Below the pieces are notes generated by a model. That model was not told where the DNA came from. It searched no databases and worked only from the letters and a program-made list of their open reading frames with translations. Shown piece by piece: positions 26,798-35,091 of a DNA stretch of 64,000 bases (positions are counted from its first letter, which is position 1; each line of letters starts with the position of its first letter). A program made the translations under genes and the position numbers. This DNA comes from Bacteriovoracaceae bacterium (GTDB lineage: Bacteria; Bdellovibrionota; Bacteriovoracia; Bacteriovoracales; Bacteriovoracaceae): positions 104,157-168,156 of the forward strand of contig JAFMBV010000001.1 in the NCBI GenBank assembly GCA_017858255.1, read 5' to 3'.

Positions 26798-28789
26798 ATG
26801 AAATCTAGAATTTTAATGACGAGCCTTCTTACCCTTTTAGTATCGGCCCATCTTGGAGCGAGAGTTCCTGGCAGGGGAGCAACAACGGGGACACCAGCAG
26901 ATGGTGGATGTGTAGACATATCAAATCCTACAATTGGTGTTTCAGGTACGGTAATTTCGGCCGGAACGGGTTCAAATTGTGACCCTAAAGATACACAGGG
27001 TTATGTCGGTCTAAACTTTGTTAGAAATATTGTTGATCCCTCGGTTTCATCGCCTAACGAACTAAAAGTTGTTGAAGTCTCAGATGGTAATTACCGCGTT
27101 GAGGTTCCAAAATATATAAAGGCCTGTACTGATTTACAGTTTGAGGTTACGAAGGCCAACAATAACTATTTCGTAAGAGTAAAAAATAATTATGAATTCA
27201 CCCCAGAGAACGTAGCGGTTAGAGAAGGTGAAGCATTTGGTAATCTTTCATTTGATGAAAAGTATTATAGATGTGTGGAAGGAAAGGGCTTATTAAAAAA
27301 TGAATCTTTCGACAGAGTAAAAGCAGAGCAAGTTGGAGAAATTTCTTACGGAATAACTTCGAATCCTTTTGCTGTGGATGTTGGTGATGGCAGTAAAAGC
27401 GTAAGTGTATACTTCGGTTCAGCTAAGGCAACGGCTTATGGTGTTGCTTGGGATGCTGGAAGAGTAAGCCCAAAGCCTAGTGGTTGGTCTTGTGTGGCCT
27501 ATGAAAACTTGGGTGAAAATACTCAGCGACTTTATACTTCAGGAAAAGATAGGGTTTATGATCGTGCTCTAAGGGTTTGTGAAACAGAAAGTGCAGAGCA
27601 AATACTAGAAGAGCTATCAAGATTGAGAGGATCAAGTGCTGGAAACTTTCGAGACCTTGAAAGAATTCTTGAACAAGCCTTTGAAAAGGCACAGGACAAA
27701 AGAGTAGATGAGATTTATGCTCGAATGACTGAGATTGAGGATGCTATGAAGCCTGGAGCCGATGGCGAAAAAATCTCAGAATCTCTTGCACAAGAATACG
27801 CTAAAGAATACAGCGCACTTTCAAAAGAAATTAGTCGTATTGTTATCCAGCCTTCAACTCAAAGAGTTGTAGATTTGCTTAAAATTCGCAATAACTCTAA
27901 TAAAGATGAAATTGATGCTCAGATAAAAGTCTTAAATGAAAAAGTTCAAGCATTTTCAAAAAGAAACTTTGATAAACTTGGATTTGTTTATGATGTTCTT
28001 AAAGAATACTCTTTAACAGAAGAGGCCAGGGACATCGAGGGTTTGAGGTTAGCTTCTCACTTTTACGGTAGGGTTTATCAGGGTACGGAAGATGCTCGTG
28101 GGAAGTCCATGAGCCTTAAGGATGCTACAGATAAGGTAGAAAACCTTATTCAATCGTTTGAGAATAATAGGTTAAAGGATTGGCAGGCAAGCTACGCAAC
28201 AAGACGCGGTAGTAAGGCCCCCATTCAAGCAGCGATGCGAGAAATTAGAGAAAGAAAGTCTCGAATGGATCGAGATTATCAAAGGTTTCAAAGAACAGAG
28301 CAACAAAATGCGCAAAAGTATTGTGGTCGTAATATGATCGGTCAGATGAAGAACCCTGTTCGGTGTCGTAGTTGGACTGCCGGAAGGGAACGCCGTCAAA
28401 GATCTGTCTTAAATAGAAGATCTAGAGACCTAACTTTTTTGAGATCTAGAACAGATCAGTATTCTACTTATATGACTAACTATGAAGATTTTCAGCAAAG
28501 ACAAGTTGAGCTTCAAAGTGATTCAGATCCATTTAGATTTTACGGATCAAGTGACTTTAATACGGATTATGATATCTATGGAAGTCCTAATGATTACTCT
28601 GGAGACATGAGTTGGATGTATAGCATGCAAAATCCAATGAGTGGGCAGTCACAAAACCCAATGATGAGACAACCTGCGGGTCAGCCACAAATATTTTCAC
28701 CTGGATTTTCTCAACCGGGCATGATGCAGGGGCCACAGAATCAGGGATTCACCTCACAACCAAACCCATTTGCAACACCAATGTTTTGA
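26798..28789 (+). CDS. Large exported coiled-coil protein
   Basis: 663 residues with a signal peptide (MKSRILMTSLLTLLVSAHLG) and a good AGAGGA ribosome site. Residues about 20-250 form a Gly/Cys-containing beta-rich domain (for example YVGLNFVRNIVDP and KYYRCVEGKGLL). Residues about 265-540 are helical and charged with coiled-coil character (DLERILEQAFEKAQDKRVDE). The C-terminal 100 residues are low-complexity, rich in Gln, Met, Pro, Ser and Gly, and probably disordered. No named family recognised. It stands alone, closed by a strong bidirectional terminator at 28791-28822. Likely a secreted or surface structural protein, but this is inference. Confidence 0.65.
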   Translation: MKSRILMTSLLTLLVSAHLGARVPGRGATTGTPADGGCVDISNPTIGVSGTVISAGTGSNCDPKDTQGYVGLNFVRNIVDPSVSSPNELKVVEVSDGNYRVEVPKYIKACTDLQFEVTKANNNYFVRVKNNYEFTPENVAVREGEAFGNLSFDEKYYRCVEGKGLLKNESFDRVKAEQVGEISYGITSNPFAVDVGDGSKSVSVYFGSAKATAYGVAWDAGRVSPKPSGWSCVAYENLGENTQRLYTSGKDRVYDRALRVCETESAEQILEELSRLRGSSAGNFRDLERILEQAFEKAQDKRVDEIYARMTEIEDAMKPGADGEKISESLAQEYAKEYSALSKEISRIVIQPSTQRVVDLLKIRNNSNKDEIDAQIKVLNEKVQAFSKRNFDKLGFVYDVLKEYSLTEEARDIEGLRLASHFYGRVYQGTEDARGKSMSLKDATDKVENLIQSFENNRLKDWQASYATRRGSKAPIQAAMREIRERKSRMDRDYQRFQRTEQQNAQKYCGRNMIGQMKNPVRCRSWTAGRERRQRSVLNRRSRDLTFLRSRTDQYSTYMTNYEDFQQRQVELQSDSDPFRFYGSSDFNTDYDIYGSPNDYSGDMSWMYSMQNPMSGQSQNPMMRQPAGQPQIFSPGFSQPGMMQGPQNQGFTSQPNPFATPMF

Positions 28790-28790
28790 T

Positions 28791-28822
28791 AAAAAAAAGC
28801 CACTCTTTGAGTGGCTTTTTTA
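28791..28822. terminator. Bidirectional intrinsic terminator
   Basis: Perfect 7-bp GC stem GCCACTC/GAGTGGC with a TTT loop, flanked by an A-run on the left and a T-run on the right, so it can end transcription from both the exported coiled-coil gene and the convergent OM protein gene. Confidence 0.92.
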
Positions 28823-28824
28823 AT

Positions 28825-30270
28825 TTAGAATGTAATGCTGGCCCTAAGTTGCATAAGGTAACTGTTAGCGACCTCATTTTTCGTGGCAGTATTGGTGTAA
28901 CCGAAATAATCACCAGTTAGAAGGTAACCAAATTGTCCGCCGATCGTAATCTCTGAATTCCACTTATACTCAAACCCAGTATCAAACTCCATGCCGAGGT
29001 CATCTTGTTGATCGTATTGAGCAACAAAACTCTCATTTCTTAAATGGTTATAGGCATTAGCGCCGGCCTTTGCCACTTGATCGGCCTTGGCATAAATAGC
29101 GGCTACATCCCAACGCCACTTCTCTGTAGAGTAGCGTGCTCTAAGGCGAGCATAGCTAGCATTGTTAATGTAGCTATCATAAACATTGTAAGAGCTATCG
29201 TCGGCAATGCCTCTCAAGTTATAACGAAATAAAATATTTGCAACCTGGTAATTAGGATTAAGATACATGGCATCGAAACTCGTTTGACCGCCATCATCGC
29301 CATTAACCTTTCCTGCATCAACACCAAAAGACCAACTGCTATTAGCTTTATAGTTTGTCTCTACGATTAATGCCTGAGCTTTATAGGAAGTTGTTCCAGT
29401 AAAAACATTTCCAACTTCTCCAGATAGAATTGGAACTTCAATGGCGAAGTCAAAATCGCCAAGTGCCTTACGAAAATAAAGGTCAGTCATCTTAACGTCA
29501 GTGCCGCCAAGGTTAGCCGTGGTGGCACTATTTACTGTTGTGGTGTAGCCATCTGAATTGGCCGTGCCTTGCTTCTTATTATAGAGAATCCCAAAGGCCA
29601 AATCTCTCTCCACGCTATCGTAAACAAGACTGATGCCATAATCCTTAACTCTAGTTCCCTTTGTTAAAGAGCTACCGTTATTGACTCGTGTCCAGTAAGG
29701 CTCGATTTTAAAGTTACCGAGCTTAACTTTGACAGTGATCCCGTCTCGTAAATAAGAAAAGCGATCCCAAGTATCTTCACCAGAGTCAACAACAGCGCCG
29801 AGTCCAAAGTGTTGAGGATGACGACCTAGAATGTAAGTTGCGGTATCTGAGTAAAGTTCAGCGTAGAGTTGATTAACGACAAGCCCGTCATTACCGTTAC
29901 TAAAGTTTAATGGGTAGAGTTGATTACCAAGACCTGTTTGTTGTGAAACCTGAGAGTTATCTCCAACAAATCCACCGCGTGCATATCCACTTGATAACTC
30001 TGCCTTGATGGTTGCGCTGTCGTTTACAATGATATTTGGTTGAAGGCGAAAAATATAACTTTGCCAACTCCCATCGACACTGCTGCCTGTTGGAAGTTCA
30101 ATTTCTTGTGAACCATCATCAACAGAAGCTGGAAATGTACTTGAGTCGATTCTCCTGTAGCCATCAAGAATACTTGTGTCGAAACCAAGGACTCCATGCC
30201 AATCAATTGGTAGTGCTAGTGTTTGAAATGAGAGTGAAATTGTTAACAATAGAATAAAGGACTTGAGCAC
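28825..30270 (-). CDS. Outer-membrane porin-like beta-barrel protein
   Basis: 481 residues with a signal peptide ending ...SFQTLALP and then long alternating strands rich in Gly, Asn, Asp and aromatics, ending QLRASITF with terminal Phe. The early block IDWHGVLGFDTSILDGYRR and the later LGRHPQHFGLGAVVDSG are the only distinctive segments. They resemble a family of deltaproteobacterial OM proteins of about 500 residues, but I cannot name it surely. The start is GTG at 30270, set by an AAGGAG site six bases upstream; an in-frame TTG at 30288 precedes that site and is unlikely. Strong sigma-70 promoter at 30325-30353. Single gene, closed by the terminator at 28791-28822. Confidence 0.75.
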   Translation of the reverse strand: MLKSFILLLTISLSFQTLALPIDWHGVLGFDTSILDGYRRIDSSTFPASVDDGSQEIELPTGSSVDGSWQSYIFRLQPNIIVNDSATIKAELSSGYARGGFVGDNSQVSQQTGLGNQLYPLNFSNGNDGLVVNQLYAELYSDTATYILGRHPQHFGLGAVVDSGEDTWDRFSYLRDGITVKVKLGNFKIEPYWTRVNNGSSLTKGTRVKDYGISLVYDSVERDLAFGILYNKKQGTANSDGYTTTVNSATTANLGGTDVKMTDLYFRKALGDFDFAIEVPILSGEVGNVFTGTTSYKAQALIVETNYKANSSWSFGVDAGKVNGDDGGQTSFDAMYLNPNYQVANILFRYNLRGIADDSSYNVYDSYINNASYARLRARYSTEKWRWDVAAIYAKADQVAKAGANAYNHLRNESFVAQYDQQDDLGMEFDTGFEYKWNSEITIGGQFGYLLTGDYFGYTNTATKNEVANSYLMQLRASITF

Positions 30271-30324
30271 CGAGGTCTCCTTGGGCAAATCTGATTTAGT
30301 CAGACACTTGTCTTAAACTTTGAT

Positions 30325-30353
30325 ACTATAGAAAATGCCTATAAATCCGTCAA
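30325..30353 (-). promoter_or_regulatory. Sigma-70-type promoter of the porin-like gene
   Basis: Read on the minus strand: TTGACG (30348-30353), 17-bp spacer, TATAGT (30325-30330). Near-consensus with ideal spacing. The start site would be near 30318, leaving a leader of about 48 bases before the GTG. A small inverted repeat TCTGA-5-TCAGA lies within the leader. Confidence 0.8.
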
Positions 30354-30389
30354 AATTGAGATCGCGTAAAGCTTTGAAATACTGGGGAT

Positions 30390-32279
30390 ATGTTTAAAAG
30401 AAAACAACTTTTATTTTTATTAAAAATATCTATCTTCGCAGCATTCTTGTGCGCCGGGGCATTTACGATTTTTTCGTACCAAGTCATTGATTCTATAGAA
30501 ATAGATAAGATTTTAAAGAGTTCACCTCCTCCAGTGAAGCGAATGGATAAAGAGGACACAATCGAGCAAGGGTCCCTTGTGAAGGTAGAGGACTTAAGAT
30601 TCTTTATGGTTTGGGCCAAAGAAGATTTAAATTTTCAAGACTACATTAATGAAAAGAAGGAAATAATTGAAGAGGTGGAAAAGGGAAGGGTTCTCTATTT
30701 TAAAGAATCAATAACCCTTCCAGAGTTAAAACGAAATGATTGCAGTGAAATATATTGCTTACAGTCAAAGCTTCGGTTTTCGGAAATACCAAGCCTGTTA
30801 TGGAAAGGTCTTATAGGCATCGAAGATTATAGGTTCTTAGACCATCGCGGAATTGACCCAAGGTCATTACTTAGGGCCCTCTGGCATGACCTTAAAGTGC
30901 TAAAACTAGAGCAAGGCGGCTCAACGCTTACCCAGCAATTGGCCAAGAACTTATTTTATACGAATGAAAAGAAGTTTTCTAGAAAGCTTAAAGAAATGAT
31001 TGCAAGCACTTATATAGAGTACAGTCTTGAAAAAGAACAAATACTTCAAGCGTACTTTAACGAAGTAATGTGGGGAAGTTTGCAGGGAGTAAAGGTAAAG
31101 GGTGTTTCTGCTGCAGCCTATTTTTACTTCCTAAAAAAGCCATACGAACTTAATCCTTTTGAAGTAAGTATTTTAATTAGCCTTTTGAAGGGCCCTTATT
31201 ACTACAGCCCGGTCTATAAAATAGAAAGATTGAAAGATAGGTCTAATTTAGTCTTTAATAAACTAAGGACACTTAAGCTATTTTCAGACTCCTCAGAGCC
31301 TTGGACAAAAGAGAAGTGGAACTCCTGGCAAAAAGAAATAAGCAAGCGCGCCGAAGGAATGAGATTTCGCTCGATTTACCTATTATCTAAAAAGAAGCGA
31401 GAAAAACGAACTTTAGGAAATTTTGTTTTTATCAATTTGGTTGAAGAACTAAATAGGGACTTAAAGAAACAATACCCCAAGAGCGACTTCGCCATAAAGT
31501 CTTTAAAGGTAAACCTCAAAAACCCAGATGAATTCAATCGCCTTGAGTATTATACAAAAATTGAAAGGGATCTAACTACTGCAATAGAAAAGGAGCGCCA
31601 CCAAGTCGGTAGTACGTTAAAGCCGATAATTTACGGAATGCTCGAAAAAACAGGCTTAGATTTAGAAGATATTATTGAAACCACTCCTTTAACTTTAAAT
31701 TTGCGCTCTGGTGCCTGGTCCCCTAGAGAGTCTCATGGTGGTATTCCAGACAAGGTAAGCTTAAAAGAGGCGCTAGTACAAAGCTTGAATCGACCGGTTA
31801 TAAGGGCCGTTATGAATTATGGCTTTGATGAGTTTGAAAAAATTTTAGCAGAGGCAATACCCACTCTAAAAAAACCTTTATCAGAGTACCCAGCTCAACT
31901 ACTTGGTTCGGTTGAACTCAGTTTAGAAGAACTCTCTGTCGTTTATGGAGATTTTTTAAAGCAATCTTGCTGGGGTGGGGGGAAGTCGCAGGTGCTTGAT
32001 GTCCTGTCAGACCCTAATAAAACGACAATTCGATTTCGAGTTGGAGAGAAACTGGGCCAAATGAGGTTTTTTGGTAAAACAGGCACCTCAAATAATGGCT
32101 ATGATAGCTGGTTTGTGGGTTTTGATGGTCTAGAGCTCCTCATTACGTGGGTTGGTCTCGAAGGTCCAAGGGACAGAGAGAAGGAGTTTAAGCTCTATGG
32201 TTCGAACTCATCTTTTCTTATTTATAAAAACTATTACCAATATAGAGGAAAATTATTCAATGAAATGGCGTGTCAATAA
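30390..32279 (+). CDS. Class A penicillin-binding protein (transglycosylase/transpeptidase)
   Basis: Bifunctional peptidoglycan synthase. A membrane anchor (residues 8-30, LLKISIFAAFLCAGAFTIF) is followed by a GT51 domain with IEDYRFLDHRGIDPRS (about 142-157, catalytic Glu), GGSTLTQQLAKNLF and RKLKEM. The transpeptidase domain has GSTLKP (nucleophile Ser near 407), SLNR (near 466) and KTGTSN (near 562). At 629 residues it is compact for class A, with a short linker and no C-terminal extension, so it may be a reduced PbpC/PBP1-like form. It stands between the divergent porin gene and the tRNA. No terminator was seen after it. Confidence 0.9.
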   Translation: MFKRKQLLFLLKISIFAAFLCAGAFTIFSYQVIDSIEIDKILKSSPPPVKRMDKEDTIEQGSLVKVEDLRFFMVWAKEDLNFQDYINEKKEIIEEVEKGRVLYFKESITLPELKRNDCSEIYCLQSKLRFSEIPSLLWKGLIGIEDYRFLDHRGIDPRSLLRALWHDLKVLKLEQGGSTLTQQLAKNLFYTNEKKFSRKLKEMIASTYIEYSLEKEQILQAYFNEVMWGSLQGVKVKGVSAAAYFYFLKKPYELNPFEVSILISLLKGPYYYSPVYKIERLKDRSNLVFNKLRTLKLFSDSSEPWTKEKWNSWQKEISKRAEGMRFRSIYLLSKKKREKRTLGNFVFINLVEELNRDLKKQYPKSDFAIKSLKVNLKNPDEFNRLEYYTKIERDLTTAIEKERHQVGSTLKPIIYGMLEKTGLDLEDIIETTPLTLNLRSGAWSPRESHGGIPDKVSLKEALVQSLNRPVIRAVMNYGFDEFEKILAEAIPTLKKPLSEYPAQLLGSVELSLEELSVVYGDFLKQSCWGGGKSQVLDVLSDPNKTTIRFRVGEKLGQMRFFGKTGTSNNGYDSWFVGFDGLELLITWVGLEGPRDREKEFKLYGSNSSFLIYKNYYQYRGKLFNEMACQ

Positions 32280-32297
32280 TGCTTTTGATTCTTCATC

Positions 32298-32326
32298 TTG
32301 CCAATAAAGTTCATATTCAGTATAAA
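32298..32326 (+). promoter_or_regulatory. Sigma-70-type promoter for tRNA-Gln (and prs)
   Basis: TTGCCA at 32298-32303, 17-bp spacer, TATAAA at 32321-32326. The predicted start near 32333 is eight bases before the mature tRNA, as usual for tRNA genes. No terminator separates the tRNA from prs, so prs, pth and ychF may be read from the same promoter. Confidence 0.78.
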
Positions 32327-32340
32327 TTTGTCTTCAGTAC

Positions 32341-32416
32341 AGGGGTGTCGACAAGTGGTTAAGTCAGCAGATTTTGATTCTGCCATTCGCAGGTTCGACT
32401 CCTGCCACCCCTGCCA
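32341..32416 (+). tRNA. tRNA-Gln (anticodon TTG)
   Basis: Complete cloverleaf with encoded CCA. The acceptor stem AGGGGTG pairs with CACCCCT, the discriminator is G, and the anticodon stem GCAGA/TCTGC encloses the loop TTTTGAT with anticodon TTG. The T arm GCAGG-TTCGACT-CCTGC is perfect. The first pair is A1-U72, whereas bacterial tRNA-Gln usually has U1-A72; a weak 1-72 pair is a known identity element for glutaminyl-tRNA synthetase. prs starts 29 bases after the CCA. Confidence 0.96.
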
Positions 32417-32445
32417 CTTTTACATCCATACATAAGGTTCCGCTA

Positions 32446-33390
32446 ATGAAACGAATAGTCCTTGTATCTGGAAACTCAAATAAGAACCTTGCCCTTAAAA
32501 TTTCAGACTTCCTCGATGTTTCTTTAGTTGATCCTCAACTTGTTAGATTCGCTAATGGGGAAATTTTTTGTGAGATGGAAAAAAATGTTAGAGGGGCGGA
32601 TGTATTTGTCATTCAATCAACTTGTACTCCAGTAAATGATAACCTAATGGAGTTACTAATCATGGTAGATGCACTTAAGAGAGCATCAGCAGCTTCCATT
32701 ACGGCAGTGATTCCTCACTACGGCTATTCAAGACAAGATAGAAAAGTAAGTCCTAGAACACCAATTTCAGCAAAACTAGTGGCCGATCTTTTAACAACAG
32801 CAGGAACGACTCGAGTTATCACGATGGACCTTCATGCTGGACAGATCCAGGGCTTCTTTAACATACCTTTTGATAATATTTATGCTTCTCCCGTAATTAT
32901 GGATTATGTAGAGACAACACTAATAAAAGATAATTCAATTTTTGTATCTCCAGATGCAGGTGGAGTTGAAAGAGTCCGCCACTACGCTAAAAAGTTAAAG
33001 CACGATATCGCGATGATTGATAAGAGGCGAACTGGGAAAAACGTAGCAAAGGCCATGAATGTTGTTGGGGATGTTAGTGGAAAAGAATGTATTATTATTG
33101 ACGACATGATTGATACTGCGGGCACCTTGGTTGAAGCCTGTAAGGCCTTAAAAGATCATGGGGCCACAAAAGTTTATGCTTGTGCTACCCATCCAATTTT
33201 CTCTGAGCCAGCGCTTACTAGAATTCAAGAGTCTGATGACCTTGACCAAGTTATTGTCACCGATACGATACCATTAACGGAAGCGGGCAAAAAAATTGAT
33301 AAGATCAAAGTTTTATCAACCGCTGAACTTCTTTCTAAAGCGATCCACAGAACCTTCAATAACGATTCTGTAAGCTCCCTTTTTATCTAG
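32446..33390 (+). CDS. prs: Ribose-phosphate pyrophosphokinase
   Basis: Makes PRPP from ribose 5-phosphate and ATP for nucleotide, histidine and tryptophan synthesis. 314 residues. Motifs: VSGNSNKNLALKI, RFANGEI, YGYSRQDRK (ATP loop), MDLHAGQIQGFF (catalytic His) and IIDDMIDTAGTL (PRPP loop). The ATG at 32446 has an AAGG site eight bases before it. A longer frame beginning at 32374 is excluded because it starts inside the tRNA. pth follows after 10 bp. Confidence 0.97.
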   Translation: MKRIVLVSGNSNKNLALKISDFLDVSLVDPQLVRFANGEIFCEMEKNVRGADVFVIQSTCTPVNDNLMELLIMVDALKRASAASITAVIPHYGYSRQDRKVSPRTPISAKLVADLLTTAGTTRVITMDLHAGQIQGFFNIPFDNIYASPVIMDYVETTLIKDNSIFVSPDAGGVERVRHYAKKLKHDIAMIDKRRTGKNVAKAMNVVGDVSGKECIIIDDMIDTAGTLVEACKALKDHGATKVYACATHPIFSEPALTRIQESDDLDQVIVTDTIPLTEAGKKIDKIKVLSTAELLSKAIHRTFNNDSVSSLFI

Positions 33391-33400
33391 GAGTTAAAAG

Positions 33401-33979
33401 ATGGCCATACTAATCGTTGCACTTGGAAATCCCGGTAGGGAGTATGAGGAAACAAGGCACAATATTGGTTGGAAGGTCTTTGATTATTTAAGTTTCGAAA
33501 AAGATTTGAATTGGAAAGAGAAGTTTAAGGGTTTGTTTTCTTTAACAAATATAAAAGATGAGCAAGTCATATTTTTAAAACCTCAAACATATATGAACCT
33601 AAGTGGAGAAAGCGTAAGACCCGCGATGGATTTTTATAAAGTACCAATAGAGAACATATTGGTCATTCATGATGAAATAGATTTACCATTTGGGACGATT
33701 CACTTAAAAATGGGCGGAGGTTTGGCCGGAAATAATGGCCTTAAGTCATTGGCCCAACATTTACCCAATCAAAACTTCCTAAGGCTTAGAATGGGTGTTG
33801 GAAGACCAAAATATGGTGAAGTCTCAGCTCATGTGCTGGGACAGTTTAATGAGGATGAAAAGCCTCACCTAGAAGACTTTTCAAAATTGGGCGCTGAAGC
33901 CTTAGAGTTTTATTTAAAATCGGGTTTTCAAAAAGCTCAAAATAAATACAGTAAAAAAACAGTGTTAGAAAAGGAATAG
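33401..33979 (+). CDS. pth: Peptidyl-tRNA hydrolase
   Basis: Releases tRNA from stalled peptidyl-tRNA. Motifs are intact: ALGNPGREYEETRHNIGW with catalytic His21, KPQTYMNLSG with the conserved Asn, and VIHDEIDLPFG with the conserved Asp. Length 192 is typical. Its position between prs and ychF is the order found in many proteobacteria, usually as prs-rplY-pth-ychF; rplY (ribosomal protein L25/Ctc) is missing here. Confidence 0.97.
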   Translation: MAILIVALGNPGREYEETRHNIGWKVFDYLSFEKDLNWKEKFKGLFSLTNIKDEQVIFLKPQTYMNLSGESVRPAMDFYKVPIENILVIHDEIDLPFGTIHLKMGGGLAGNNGLKSLAQHLPNQNFLRLRMGVGRPKYGEVSAHVLGQFNEDEKPHLEDFSKLGAEALEFYLKSGFQKAQNKYSKKTVLEKE

Positions 33980-33981
33980 TT

Positions 33982-35091
33982 GTGGGATTGAATTGTGGAA
34001 TTGTAGGCTTACCAAACGTTGGAAAATCAACTCTGTTTAAGGCAGTGACGGCAGCGCCAGCAGAGGCAGCGAACTATCCGTTTTGTACAATTGAGCCTAA
34101 TGTTGGCATTGTAAATGTAACAGACGATCGTCTTGATAAGATTACACACTTCATAAAACCTCAGAAAACGATTCCAACCATTGTTGAGTTTGTTGATATT
34201 GCAGGTCTTGTTAAAGGGGCTTCAAAAGGTGAGGGCTTGGGGAATCAGTTCTTAGGACATATTCGTCAGGTTAATGCCATTGTTCATGTTGTTCGCTGCT
34301 TTGATGATGAAAATGTCGTTCACGTGCACGGTAAAATAGATCCCGTAGATGATATTACAACAATTAACTACGAACTTGCGCTTGCGGACCTAGAAATTGT
34401 TGAAAAAAAGTTATTAGCTATTCCAAAAGTTCTAAAGGGTCAAAATAAAGACCAACAAAAACATGCCAAAATTCAACAACCTATCTTAGAAAGACTGAAA
34501 GATCATTTAGAGAAAGGGGAGAGAGGATTTTCTCTAGGCCTTGAAGAGGATGATCTTGCGGCCATTGCTGATTTAAACCTAATAACTCTTAAGCCTGTTC
34601 TTTATTTATGTAATGTCGATGAAGATGCAGTTAATGAGGGCAATGAATATACTAAACTTGTCTTTGACCATGTTGAAGCAGAAGGGTCTCAAGCCGTCAT
34701 TATATGTGGAAAGCTGGAGGCAGAGATCTCTCTACTCGAAACAGAAGAGGAAAAGAAAGAGTTTTTGGAAGCGGTTGGAATTGAGAAGTCCGGTTTACAA
34801 ACTCTAACTAAGATAGCCTATGACCTACTTGGTTTGAGGACATATTTTACAGCTGGTGAAAAAGAAGTTCGAGCTTGGACCTTTTCAGCGGGTTCTAAAG
34901 CTCCTCAGGCGGCCGGTGTAATTCACACAGACTTTGAACGAGGCTTTATTAAAGCTGAAGTCTATCATTGTGATGATCTGTTTAGTCTTGGTAGCGAGCA
35001 AAAGGTTAAAGAGGCCGGAAAGCTACGGATAGAAGGCAAGGAATACGTAGTTAAAGACGGGGATATCGTCCATTTTAGATTTAATGTTTAA
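33982..35091 (+). CDS. ychF: Ribosome-binding ATPase YchF
   Basis: Obg-like P-loop protein that prefers ATP and binds ribosomes. GIVGLPNVGKSTLFKAV at the N-terminus, FVDIAGLVKGASKGEG (switch region), CNVDED replacing the GTPase NKxD motif, and the C-terminal TGS-like domain from about 280 (AWTFSAGSKAPQAAG). Length 369 is standard. The start is GTG two bases after the pth stop, so the two are coupled. The end overlaps the convergent transglycosylase gene by 4 bp. Confidence 0.97.
   Translation: MGLNCGIVGLPNVGKSTLFKAVTAAPAEAANYPFCTIEPNVGIVNVTDDRLDKITHFIKPQKTIPTIVEFVDIAGLVKGASKGEGLGNQFLGHIRQVNAIVHVVRCFDDENVVHVHGKIDPVDDITTINYELALADLEIVEKKLLAIPKVLKGQNKDQQKHAKIQQPILERLKDHLEKGERGFSLGLEEDDLAAIADLNLITLKPVLYLCNVDEDAVNEGNEYTKLVFDHVEAEGSQAVIICGKLEAEISLLETEEEKKEFLEAVGIEKSGLQTLTKIAYDLLGLRTYFTAGEKEVRAWTFSAGSKAPQAAGVIHTDFERGFIKAEVYHCDDLFSLGSEQKVKEAGKLRIEGKEYVVKDGDIVHFRFNV

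Noticed and set aside
32374..32445. Longer N-terminus for prs
   Set aside because: It would begin inside the tRNA-Gln; the ATG at 32446 has a ribosome site and matches family length.
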